A DNA stretch of 5,910 nucleotides from Methylococcaceae bacterium (GTDB lineage: Bacteria > Pseudomonadota > Gammaproteobacteria > Methylococcales > Methylomonadaceae). The stretch lies in NCBI GenBank assembly GCA_009925045.1, contig RFQK01000102.1:1-5910 (forward strand), written 5' to 3'. A model generated the notes under the pieces. The model was not told where the DNA came from, ran no database searches, and was given only the letters and a program-made list of their open reading frames with translations. Within the stretch, counting starts at the first letter, position 1, and each line of letters begins with the position of its first letter. The position numbers were made by a program, and so were the translations under genes. This document shows positions 1-5,910 of this stretch, piece after piece.

Positions 1-168
1 CGGATGCAGGAAGACCGGAAAATCTTTGCCGACCGGTCGAAAGCCACGGGCTAACATGCTCTCACTGGTTTCACCAATCACTACCCAGTCGTGTTCGCTG
101 ACTGGGTATCCGAGTAAACGGTCACGAACCGCACCTCCTACCAGAAAGCATGTTATTTCAGAATTCAT
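1..168 (-). CDS. cca: CCA tRNA nucleotidyltransferase, N-terminal fragment
   Basis: This is the first 56 codons of a CCA-adding enzyme, cut by the left edge of the window. Such enzymes build or repair the 3'-terminal CCA of tRNAs in the cytoplasm without a nucleic acid template. The translation begins [20 protein letters not shown] and continues to [11 protein letters not shown]. The nucleotide-binding GGAVRD motif is at residues 11-16. The metal-binding carboxylates are Glu25 and Asp27 in EHDW, where the E. coli enzyme has Asp-x-Asp. The [14 protein letters not shown] block is typical of the class II (bacterial) family. The ATG at 168 is supported by an AAGGA ribosome-binding site at 177-181 with 8 bases of spacing and by alignment with the family N-terminus. 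The gene is divergent from the pqq operon and has no functional tie to it. The C-terminal domains, including any HD phosphohydrolase domain, lie outside the window. Confidence 0.93.
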   Translation of the reverse strand, partial: MNSEITCFLVGGAVRDRLLGYPVSEHDWVVIGETSESMLARGFRPVGKDFPVFLHP

Positions 169-194
169 TTGCCCTGTCCTTGCTTAGTCACGGT

Positions 195-200
195 ATTATA
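195..200 (-). promoter_or_regulatory. Candidate -10 box for cca
   Basis: On the minus strand the bases read TATAAT, a perfect sigma-70 -10 hexamer. Transcription would start near 188, leaving a leader of about 20 bases that contains the AAGGA ribosome-binding site at 177-181. No good -35 hexamer is found 16-18 bp upstream, so the call rests on the -10 box and its position. Confidence 0.45.
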
Positions 201-265
201 AAGGACAGCAGGTCGCTGTGCCGAATGCTGTATACGGTTTTGTTTTGGGGTGCATCGTAGCTTTG

Positions 266-294
266 TTGCACAATCAAAAACTTCATCGTATACT
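266..294 (+). promoter_or_regulatory. Candidate sigma-70 promoter of pqqA
   Basis: TTGCAC at 266-271 and TATACT at 289-294 are separated by exactly 17 bp. The -10 box matches the consensus at five of six bases and the -35 box at three of six. Transcription would start near 301, giving a leader of about 50 bases before pqqA. It is the best promoter match seen by eye in the cca-pqqA gap and points toward the operon. The start site is inferred, not shown. Confidence 0.55.
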
Positions 295-306
295 TCGAAT
301 GCTTTT

Positions 307-316
307 TTTGATCAAA
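307..316. repeat. 10-bp perfect palindrome in the pqqA leader
   Basis: TTTGATCAAA is a perfect palindrome lying a few bases downstream of the inferred pqqA transcription start (about 301). A site here could bind a dimeric regulator, but it is short and AT-rich, so chance is a real alternative. Confidence 0.3.
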
Positions 317-338
317 TAAGCTACAACAAAAAACCTCT

Positions 339-344
339 GGAGGG
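339..344 (+). promoter_or_regulatory. Strong ribosome-binding site of pqqA, decides the start
   Basis: GGAGGG sits 7 bases before the ATG at 352. Another in-frame ATG at 346 lies only one base after this site, too close for normal initiation, so 352 is chosen as the start. This Shine-Dalgarno sequence is much stronger than anything before pqqB, consistent with high output of the precursor peptide. Confidence 0.75.
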
Positions 345-351
345 TATGATA

Positions 352-426
352 ATGAAATGGGAAACACCAGCATATAACGACATGCGTTTTGGCTTTGAAG
401 TCACCATGTACATCTACAACCGTTAA
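352..426 (+). CDS. pqqA: PQQ precursor peptide PqqA
   Basis: This encodes a 24-residue ribosomally made precursor peptide, from which pyrroloquinoline quinone is built. It starts MKWETPAYND and ends with EVTMYIYNR. The invariant Glu16 and Tyr20, in the E-V-T-M-Y core, are the two residues that PqqE cross-links and that supply all carbon and nitrogen atoms of PQQ. The length is in the usual 22-30 residue range, and the rest matches the gammaproteobacterial family (aromatic and Pro near the N-terminus, R-x-G-F before the core). It is the first gene of the operon, with a good promoter and a strong ribosome-binding site upstream and a terminator-like hairpin starting 17 bases after its stop. It has no signal peptide; processing is cytoplasmic. 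The identification is secure despite the small size because of the core motif and the downstream pqqBCDE. Confidence 0.95.
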   Translation: MKWETPAYNDMRFGFEVTMYIYNR

Positions 427-443
427 TTTTTTCGGTTGAGAGC

Positions 444-475
444 AAAAAGGGGCATCGAATATGCCCCTTTTTTTT
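444..475 (+). terminator. Intrinsic terminator/attenuator between pqqA and pqqB
   Basis: A GC-rich stem GGGGCAT (449-455) pairs with ATGCCCC (461-467) around a 5-base loop. Five A:T pairs extend it (444-448 with 468-472), and eight consecutive T follow from 468 to 475. This is a textbook rho-independent terminator. It lies inside the operon, so the likely role is partial termination, giving an abundant short pqqA transcript and less read-through into pqqBCDE. A short, more abundant pqqA transcript has been described in Methylorubrum extorquens. The actual read-through cannot be judged from sequence. Confidence 0.85.
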
Positions 476-502
476 GCCTGCAGTTTTTTATTCCCGTATC
501 AT
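474..502 (+). promoter_or_regulatory. Possible secondary promoter for pqqBCDE
   Basis: TTGCCT at 474-479 and TATCAT at 497-502 are 17 bp apart, matching the sigma-70 consensus at four and five of six bases. The -35 box begins in the T-run of the preceding terminator. Transcription would start near 509, about 25 bases before pqqB. If real, it would let the enzyme genes be transcribed independently of pqqA. The match may be fortuitous. Confidence 0.35.
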
Positions 503-533
503 TCGGCCCTCTGCAATTTAAGCCTGAACACAC

Positions 534-1445
534 ATGAAAATAAGAGTACTTGGTGCCGGAGCCGGTGGTGGTTTTCCACAATGGAACTGTAACTGTGATA
601 ACTGTCGTCGTTTGCGAAGTGGTGAGTTGAATGGCAAAGCCCGCACCCAATCATCGATAGCCATCAGCACGGATAATCGCAACTGGTTGTTGTTTAATAC
701 TTCACCGGATATACGTGCCCAGCTTGAAGCTTTTCCGGCTATTCAGCCTAAAGAGGGGATTCGAGATACCGGGATCAAGGCTATTCTGCTGATTGACAGT
801 CAGATCGATCACACCACTGGCATGTTGATGTTACGCGAAGGCAAACCCCTCGAGGTGTATTGCACCGAGATGGTGAAACAAGATTTAAGCAGCGGCTTTC
901 CATTGTTTACGATGCTGAAAGACTATTGCACAGTCAATCACCATCCAATTCCTTGTGATGAAACGCCGTTCACGATTCCGGGTATTGAGGATATTCGTAT
1001 CTATGCCCATGCCCTAAAAAGCAAGGCGCCACCGTATTCGCCGCATCGACATGATCCGCATGACGGCGATAATATCGGCGTCATCATTGAGCAGATTTCA
1101 ACGGGTAAGAAGCTCTACTACTCGCCAGGCTTAGGTGAAATTGAGCCGCATGTGTTTGCCGCCATGCAAACAGTAGACTGTTTGATGGTCGATGGTACCT
1201 TCTGGACTGATGATGAGATGTGTCAGCAACAAATCAGTGTCAAACGCGCCCGAGAAATTGGTCATTTACCGCAATCTGGAGAAGGCGGCATGATTGAAGT
1301 ATTGGCGGGAGTGCCACAAGCTCGCAAGATTCTGATTCACATCAATAATACCAATCCGATTCTGGACGAAGATTCACCTGAGCGTAAGATTCTGGATGCC
1401 GCAGGCATTGAAGTGGCTTACGATGGTTTGGAAATTGACTTATAA
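534..1445 (+). CDS. pqqB: PQQ biosynthesis protein PqqB (iron-dependent hydroxylase, metallo-beta-lactamase fold)
   Basis: The 303-residue protein is full length for PqqB (usually about 300-310). The N-terminus [19 protein letters not shown] is a family signature. A C-x-C-x-x-C structural zinc site follows at Cys19, Cys21 and Cys24. The active-site region has SQIDH at 89-93, with Asp92 and His93. His269, in HINNTNP, fits the third iron ligand reported for PqqB. The usual HxHxDH motif of metallo-beta-lactamases is absent, as normal for PqqB. In the known pathway PqqB is an iron-dependent oxygenase that hydroxylates the tyrosine ring of the cross-linked Glu-Tyr intermediate; older annotations call it a PQQ carrier. 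There is no signal peptide, so it is cytoplasmic. The ribosome-binding site is poor (nothing better than AAGCC at 520-524). The start is fixed by the family N-terminus. It ends 9 bases before pqqC. Confidence 0.96.
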   Translation: MKIRVLGAGAGGGFPQWNCNCDNCRRLRSGELNGKARTQSSIAISTDNRNWLLFNTSPDIRAQLEAFPAIQPKEGIRDTGIKAILLIDSQIDHTTGMLMLREGKPLEVYCTEMVKQDLSSGFPLFTMLKDYCTVNHHPIPCDETPFTIPGIEDIRIYAHALKSKAPPYSPHRHDPHDGDNIGVIIEQISTGKKLYYSPGLGEIEPHVFAAMQTVDCLMVDGTFWTDDEMCQQQISVKRAREIGHLPQSGEGGMIEVLAGVPQARKILIHINNTNPILDEDSPERKILDAAGIEVAYDGLEIDL

Positions 1446-1454
1446 GGTAGCGCC

Positions 1455-2186
1455 ATGAGCTGTTGTGACAATAAACCCTGGAGCCGCGAAGAATTTGAAG
1501 CCAAATTGCGCGGTATGGAAAAGTACTATCACATTCATCACCCTATGCATGTACTGATGAATGAGGGCAAGCTGACCAAAGCGCAATTACAAGGCTGGGT
1601 GGCGAATCGCTTTTATTATCAGGTCATGATTCCGATTAAAGACGCCAATATCATGGCGAATTGTCCGGATCGTGAAACGCGAGCTAAATGGGTACAGCGC
1701 ATTCTGGATCATGATGGCCACCCCGGCGATACGGGCGGTATTGAGGCCTGGGTTCAGTTGGGGATTGCCGTGGGTCTAAGTCGCGAAGAACTGACTTCTT
1801 TGCAGCATGTGCTGCCCGGTGTGCGTTTTGCGGTAGATGCCTATGTCAACTTTGCCCGTCGTGCAGAGTGGCATGAGGCGGCCAGTTCTTCTCTGACCGA
1901 ATTATTTGCCCCCAAAATCCATCAGCAACGCCTAGATAATTGGCCGGATGTTTACCCTTGGGTTGAGCCAGAGGGCTATGCCTATTTTCGTAAACGTCTG
2001 ACCGAAGCGCGTCGTGATGTTGAACATGGCTTGGAACTGACGCTGGAATGGTATAAAACCCGTGAGCAACAGGAGCGCATGCTCGATATCCTTAAATTTA
2101 AACTCGATGTGTTATGGAGCATGGCCGACGCCATGTATTTAGCCTATGTGGCAGAAATGCCTCCGTATTTCAATGTTGAATCATGA
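1455..2186 (+). CDS. pqqC: Pyrroloquinoline-quinone synthase PqqC
   Basis: The 243-residue protein belongs to the heme-oxygenase-like, cofactorless oxidase PqqC. It catalyses the last step, ring closure and eight-electron oxidation of AHQQ to PQQ using oxygen, in the cytoplasm. Residues matching the characterised Klebsiella active site with an offset of two are present: His26 (in YHIHHPMH), Arg52, Gln56, Lys62, Arg82, His86 (in LDHDGH), Tyr130, His156 and Arg159. The [10 protein letters not shown] block at 144-153 is also a family hallmark. Length is slightly below the common 250 residues, the difference lying at the termini. AAGG at 1444-1447, overlapping the pqqB stop codon, gives 7 bases of spacing to the ATG, suggesting translational coupling. 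Its stop overlaps the pqqD start as ATGA. Nothing appears missing from the active site. Confidence 0.97.
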   Translation: MSCCDNKPWSREEFEAKLRGMEKYYHIHHPMHVLMNEGKLTKAQLQGWVANRFYYQVMIPIKDANIMANCPDRETRAKWVQRILDHDGHPGDTGGIEAWVQLGIAVGLSREELTSLQHVLPGVRFAVDAYVNFARRAEWHEAASSSLTELFAPKIHQQRLDNWPDVYPWVEPEGYAYFRKRLTEARRDVEHGLELTLEWYKTREQQERMLDILKFKLDVLWSMADAMYLAYVAEMPPYFNVES

Positions 2187-2452
2187 TGAATGCTGAACAA
2201 ATCCTGAAATTCTCGCCGGGCTACCGTTTGCAATGGGAAGAAGCACAACAAAAGTTTGTGATTCTCTATCCGGAAGGCATGGTGGAGTTAAATCAAAGTT
2301 CCGCCGAAATTCTGAAACTGTGTGACGGCTCAAACAACCTGTCAGCCATAGTGACTGAACTGGAAGCCAAATTTGCCACCAGTGGCTTAGAAGCGGATAT
2401 TTCCCAATTTTTAAAGGTAGCCTTGCAAAATGGCTGGATCCAATACGCCTAA
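2183..2452 (+). CDS. pqqD: PqqA-binding peptide chaperone PqqD
   Basis: The 89-residue protein is a stand-alone RiPP recognition element. PqqD binds the PqqA peptide and presents it to PqqE. The family pattern is visible: [22 protein letters not shown] at the N-terminal beta-sheet region (residues 10-31), then [15 protein letters not shown] (35-49) and the helical C-terminal half ending GWIQYA. It is about the usual 90 residues and is a separate gene, not fused to pqqC or pqqE as in some bacteria. The ATG at 2183 overlaps the pqqC stop (ATGA); a second ATG follows immediately at 2186, so initiation could be at either. Its 3' end overlaps pqqE by 23 bases, which fits tightly coupled production of the PqqD-PqqE pair. 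Confidence 0.95.
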   Translation: MMNAEQILKFSPGYRLQWEEAQQKFVILYPEGMVELNQSSAEILKLCDGSNNLSAIVTELEAKFATSGLEADISQFLKVALQNGWIQYA

Positions 2453-3557
2453 TATTACCCCGCCGCGCTGGTTGCTGGCGGAGCTGAGCTATAAATGCCC
2501 CTTGCAATGTCCTTATTGCTCGAATCCTCTGGACTATGCCCGCTATCCGCAAGAACTGAGTACGGAAGACTGGAAACGGGTTTTAAGTCAGGCGCGCAAA
2601 ATGGGCGCGGTCCAGTTAGGTTTTTCCGGCGGTGAGCCGCTGACGCGTCAGGATTTGCCAGAGTTGGTGGCTTATGCTCGTGAATTGGGCTATTACTCCA
2701 ATCTGATTACCTCAGGATATGGTTTAAGCGAGGAAAAAATTCTGGAGCTTAAAAATGCTGGTCTGGATCATATTCAAGTTAGCATCCAGGCCAGTAGTGC
2801 TGACTTAAGTGACCATCTGGCCGGCACCGAAAGTTATGCGCATAAATTGCAAGTGGCACAATGGGTTAAACAGCATGGTTATCCTATGGTGCTGTGTGTG
2901 GTTCTGCATCGACAGAACATTCATCAAATGCCAGAGATTCTGGCAATGGCCGAAACACTAGGGGCTGATTATCTGGAACTGGCCAATACTCAGTATTACG
3001 GTTGGGCTCACGTCAATCGGGATCAGTTGTTGCCTACTCGGGAACAGTTTGTGGAAGCTGAAAAAATTGCTCAGGCCTATAAGGAAAAGGTCGGCAATAA
3101 AATGAAAATTTATTATGTAGTGCCTGATTACTACGAAGACAGGCCTAAAGCCTGTATGAATGGCTGGGGAACTACGTTTTTGACTATTGCTCCGGACGGG
3201 ACGGCTCTGCCTTGTCATTCGGCCCGGGAGTTACCCGGTTTAGACTGTCCAAACGTTAAGGACTACAGCATAGAGGCTATTTGGAATGAGTCCAAAGCTT
3301 TTAATTTCTTTCGTGGCACCGAATGGATGCAAGAACCTTGTCGCAGTTGTGATGAGAAACACAAGGATTTTGGCGGTTGTCGTTGTCAGGCATTTTTGTT
3401 TAATGCTGACGCGGCCAGTACGGATCCTGTATGCAGTAAATCACCCCATCGGGATCGGGTCGATGCAGTCATTGCCTCAGCTGCTGTTTCGGCTGAGCAT
3501 GTTGATGAAAAACCTTTGGTTTTTCGTAACAGCAGAAATTCAAAAAATTATTTGTAA
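2430..3557 (+). CDS. pqqE: PqqA peptide cyclase PqqE (radical SAM/SPASM)
   Basis: The 375-residue protein is a radical S-adenosylmethionine enzyme that forms the carbon-carbon bond between Glu16 and Tyr20 of PqqA while PqqD holds the peptide. The SAM-cluster motif C-x3-C-x2-C is at Cys23, Cys27 and Cys30 (in CPLQCPYC), and the SAM-binding GGEP is at 67-70. The C-terminal SPASM domain, holding auxiliary iron-sulfur clusters, has Cys242, Cys262, Cys273, Cys304, Cys307, Asp308, Cys317, Cys319 and Cys335. Asp308 fits the unusual aspartate ligand known for PqqE. Length is normal. The start at 2430 lies inside pqqD; the N-terminus matches the family (ITPPRWLLAELSYKCP). AAAGG at 2413-2417 is a ribosome-binding site with a longish 12-base gap. 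The last 20 or so residues look unstructured. The stop codon lies in a hairpin stem. Confidence 0.97.
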   Translation: MAGSNTPNITPPRWLLAELSYKCPLQCPYCSNPLDYARYPQELSTEDWKRVLSQARKMGAVQLGFSGGEPLTRQDLPELVAYARELGYYSNLITSGYGLSEEKILELKNAGLDHIQVSIQASSADLSDHLAGTESYAHKLQVAQWVKQHGYPMVLCVVLHRQNIHQMPEILAMAETLGADYLELANTQYYGWAHVNRDQLLPTREQFVEAEKIAQAYKEKVGNKMKIYYVVPDYYEDRPKACMNGWGTTFLTIAPDGTALPCHSARELPGLDCPNVKDYSIEAIWNESKAFNFFRGTEWMQEPCRSCDEKHKDFGGCRCQAFLFNADAASTDPVCSKSPHRDRVDAVIASAAVSAEHVDEKPLVFRNSRNSKNYL

Positions 3558-3586
3558 CCTCGATTTACGGTGTAAACCGAGGTTAC
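3542..3586 (-). terminator. Terminator-like hairpin between the convergent genes
   Basis: GTAACCTCG (3554-3562) pairs with CGAGGTTAC (3578-3586). After one mismatch, four more pairs (3564-3567 with 3573-3576) close a 5-base loop. On the minus strand the stem is followed by AAATAA and then six T (3547-3542), an imperfect T-tract for the minus-strand gene. On the plus strand no T-run follows, so for pqqE it would at most protect the 3' end. The pqqE stop codon is in the stem. Confidence 0.5.
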
Positions 3587-3619
3587 CGGGTATTGATTGG
3601 AAAACTTATTCGATACCCG
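3587..3619. repeat. Second inverted repeat abutting the first
   Basis: CGGGTATTG (3587-3595) pairs with CGATACCCG (3611-3619), including one G-T wobble, around a 15-base AT-rich loop. It begins at the base next to the preceding hairpin and covers the stop codon (3606-3608) and last codons of the minus-strand gene. No T-run is adjacent. It may form a tandem structure with its neighbour at the convergent 3' ends. Confidence 0.45.
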
Positions 3620-4037
3620 TCAAGCCAACAACATTCCAGTTGTCAAAGTTAGAAACACCGCTTAAATCGTCGCCTTCCGAATATTGAATGCGGCAGACAT
3701 AGTGCTGAATGGCACCGGGGGAATCTTTGCCGGAAATTTCGACATCAGCGTTAACAATGTATTCATAATTGCCCAAGCTCCAAGCATTGGTCGCTTGACC
3801 AGTGAATGAAACCGATTTTTCTTCGCCGAGTTCATTTTTAATGTAGTTATTGCAATGACCATAAGCCAAAGCTGTCATGTCATTGCTGATAGCCATGGCA
3901 TTGGCTTCATCTTTGCTTTCGACTAAAAATAAATCGGATGCAGCTACTTTGAACAGCAAAGGTTGGATAAATTTAATCTGTAATGCCAATAACACCGCAA
4001 GACAGGCGCCGAAAATAACAATTTTCTTTTTATTCAT
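3606..4037 (-). CDS. Unrecognised membrane-anchored small protein
   Basis: I do not recognise this 143-residue protein. The N-terminus MNKKK is followed by a hydrophobic stretch at about residues 6-29 (with Lys22 inside it), which looks like an uncleaved signal anchor. The lysines before it predict that the rest is periplasmic. The remaining domain is acidic and contains Cys62 and Cys115, which could form a disulfide, and aromatic patches such as NAWSLGNYEYIV at 84-95 and HYVCRIQY at 112-119, suggesting alternating beta-strands. No catalytic motif is visible. No clear ribosome-binding site precedes the ATG at 4037, although the lysine-rich N-terminus makes this start credible. It is convergent with pqqE and divergent from hemB, so it is probably a single-gene unit. 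Reality as a gene is supported by the coherent anchor-plus-domain layout, the flanking hairpin and the lack of a competing reading frame. Confidence 0.75.
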   Translation of the reverse strand: MNKKKIVIFGACLAVLLALQIKFIQPLLFKVAASDLFLVESKDEANAMAISNDMTALAYGHCNNYIKNELGEEKSVSFTGQATNAWSLGNYEYIVNADVEISGKDSPGAIQHYVCRIQYSEGDDLSGVSNFDNWNVVGLTGIE

Positions 4038-4085
4038 AATGTTAGGCTTGTTTTAATAATAATGACCAAATACGAAACACGGGCA

Positions 4086-4094
4086 ATCATAGCA
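4086..4094 (-). promoter_or_regulatory. Candidate extended -10 promoter of the minus-strand gene
   Basis: Read on the minus strand the bases are TGCTATGAT, an extended -10 element (TG, one base, then TATGAT, five of six matches). No convincing -35 box lies 17 bp upstream, as is tolerated for extended -10 promoters. Transcription would start near 4079, about 40 bases before the ATG. Confidence 0.35.
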
Positions 4095-4200
4095 AATATT
4101 CCAATACCCATGATATCAATCCCACAATTTCTCGATCAGACAGGCTAGGAGTCCATAAACAAAACTACACATTTTGTGAGCGTTTCGTAGAATACCATCC

Positions 4201-5286
<1,086 letters not shown>

Positions 5287-5287
<1 letters not shown>

Positions 5288-5910
5288 TGAGTGATCAATA
5301 CGCTGTTTTCGGCGATCCTATCAGCCACAGTAAATCACCACGCATCCATACGCTGTTTGCCGAGCAAACCCAGCAGGATCTGGTCTATAAAGCCCAGCAG
5401 GTGCCCGCTGATACATTTAAGCAGGCCGTCGCTAAGTTCTTTGCCGAGGGTGGTAAAGGCCTTAATTGTACGGTTCCACTAAAGGAACTGGCCTGGCAAC
5501 TGGTGGCTGAACAGCCCAATCAATTGACCGAACGGGCGCGTCTGGCTAAGGCTGTTAATACCTTGGCACTGCAAGCCGATGGCCGTTTGTTGGGAGACAA
5601 TACCGATGGGATTGGTCTAGTCAATGATTTGCGTCAGCATCAGGTTGAACTCGCCGAGCAAAGCATTTTGATTTTAGGGGCAGGTGGTGCCAGTCGCGGC
5701 ATTATTCTGCCAATCTTGGAATGTCGGCCTCGCTCGGTGTCGATTGCCAATCGAACCTTAGCCAAAGCCGAAGCCTTGGTAGCGGACTTTGCCGGGCACG
5801 GTACACTGCAGGCGCTGTCTTTTGAGCAATTGGTCGGCTTGCAGTTTGATGTGGTTCTGAATGCCACCTCAGCCAGTCTCAGCGACCAACTGCCGCCCCT
5901 GCCTGATGAT
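5287..5910 (+). CDS. aroE: Shikimate dehydrogenase, 5' part
   Basis: This is the first 208 codons of an NADP-dependent shikimate dehydrogenase (usually about 270-280 residues), open at the right edge. It reduces 3-dehydroshikimate to shikimate in aromatic amino acid synthesis. The substrate-binding SHSKSP is at residues 13-18. The catalytic Lys66 (in NCTVPLK, where Val is more usual than Cys61), Asn91 and the catalytic Asp107 (in GDNTDG) align with Lys65, Asn86 and Asp102 of the E. coli enzyme. The nucleotide-binding GAGGASRG is at 131-138, and NRT at 155-157 contacts the NADP phosphate. The resemblance to E. coli AroE is close throughout. The ATG overlaps the hemB stop as TGATG, without an independent strong ribosome-binding site, implying translational coupling. 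No defect is visible in the part present. Confidence 0.96.

Noticed and set aside
334..343. CCTCTGGAGG as a hairpin hiding the pqqA ribosome-binding site
   Set aside because: A two-base loop is sterically impossible, and opening it leaves only three pairs, too weak to support regulation.
346..351. Upstream in-frame ATG for pqqA, adding Met-Ile
   Set aside because: Only one base separates it from GGAGGG; the ATG at 352 has ideal spacing and gives the family-like N-terminus.
188..373. 61-codon minus-strand frame opposite the pqqA leader
   Set aside because: It covers the promoter and leader of pqqA, includes the strong plus-strand signals, and its residues show no domain. Shadow frame.
2181..2552. 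123-codon open frame on the minus strand across pqqD and pqqE
   Set aside because: It lies antisense to two clear genes, has no ribosome-binding site or family features, and its composition looks like an antisense shadow.
352..3557. A new peptide-modification system instead of PQQ synthesis
   Set aside because: All five genes match the known PQQ pathway with the precursor core and catalytic residues intact, so a novel product is not supported.
3286..3687. 133-codon plus-strand frame over the end of pqqE and beyond
   Set aside because: It overlaps the SPASM-encoding part of pqqE in another frame and then runs antisense into the minus-strand gene. It shows no recognisable protein features.

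Overview
The window looks like a chromosomal segment of a gammaproteobacterium with moderate GC content, most plausibly a methylotroph or another user of PQQ-dependent periplasmic dehydrogenases. The phylum call rests on the close family resemblance of Cca, HemB and especially AroE to gammaproteobacterial proteins. The methylotroph idea is inference from the complete PQQ pathway and the PqqA sequence; no dehydrogenase gene lies in the window.

Layout: the left edge carries the first 56 codons of cca (CCA-adding enzyme) on the minus strand. A divergent promoter region of about 180 bp (169-351) separates it from the pqq operon on the plus strand. The operon starts with the 24-codon precursor gene pqqA, which is short and easily missed. 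A strong intrinsic-terminator-like hairpin follows, overlapping a possible second promoter. Then come pqqB, pqqC, pqqD and pqqE, tightly packed or overlapping. A small minus-strand gene for an unrecognised membrane-anchored protein converges on pqqE, with two abutting hairpins between them. After a 251-bp divergent intergenic region, hemB and the start of aroE (208 codons before the right edge) follow on the plus strand with a 1-base stop/start overlap.

How the genes work together: PqqA is a ribosomally made peptide whose Glu16 and Tyr20 become the PQQ skeleton. PqqD binds PqqA and presents it to the radical-SAM enzyme PqqE, which cross-links Glu to Tyr. A protease not encoded here (PqqF/PqqG type) releases the cross-linked pair, PqqB hydroxylates the tyrosine ring, and PqqC does the final ring closure and eight-electron oxidation. 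The hairpin after pqqA would give many precursor transcripts per enzyme transcript, as peptide-derived cofactor synthesis requires. HemB (tetrapyrroles) and AroE (shikimate) are housekeeping enzymes with no obvious functional tie to PQQ.

I see no evidence for a previously undescribed multi-gene system. The parts most worth a second look are the terminator/promoter arrangement between pqqA and pqqB, the palindromes in the pqqA and hemB leaders, and the unrecognised minus-strand gene.
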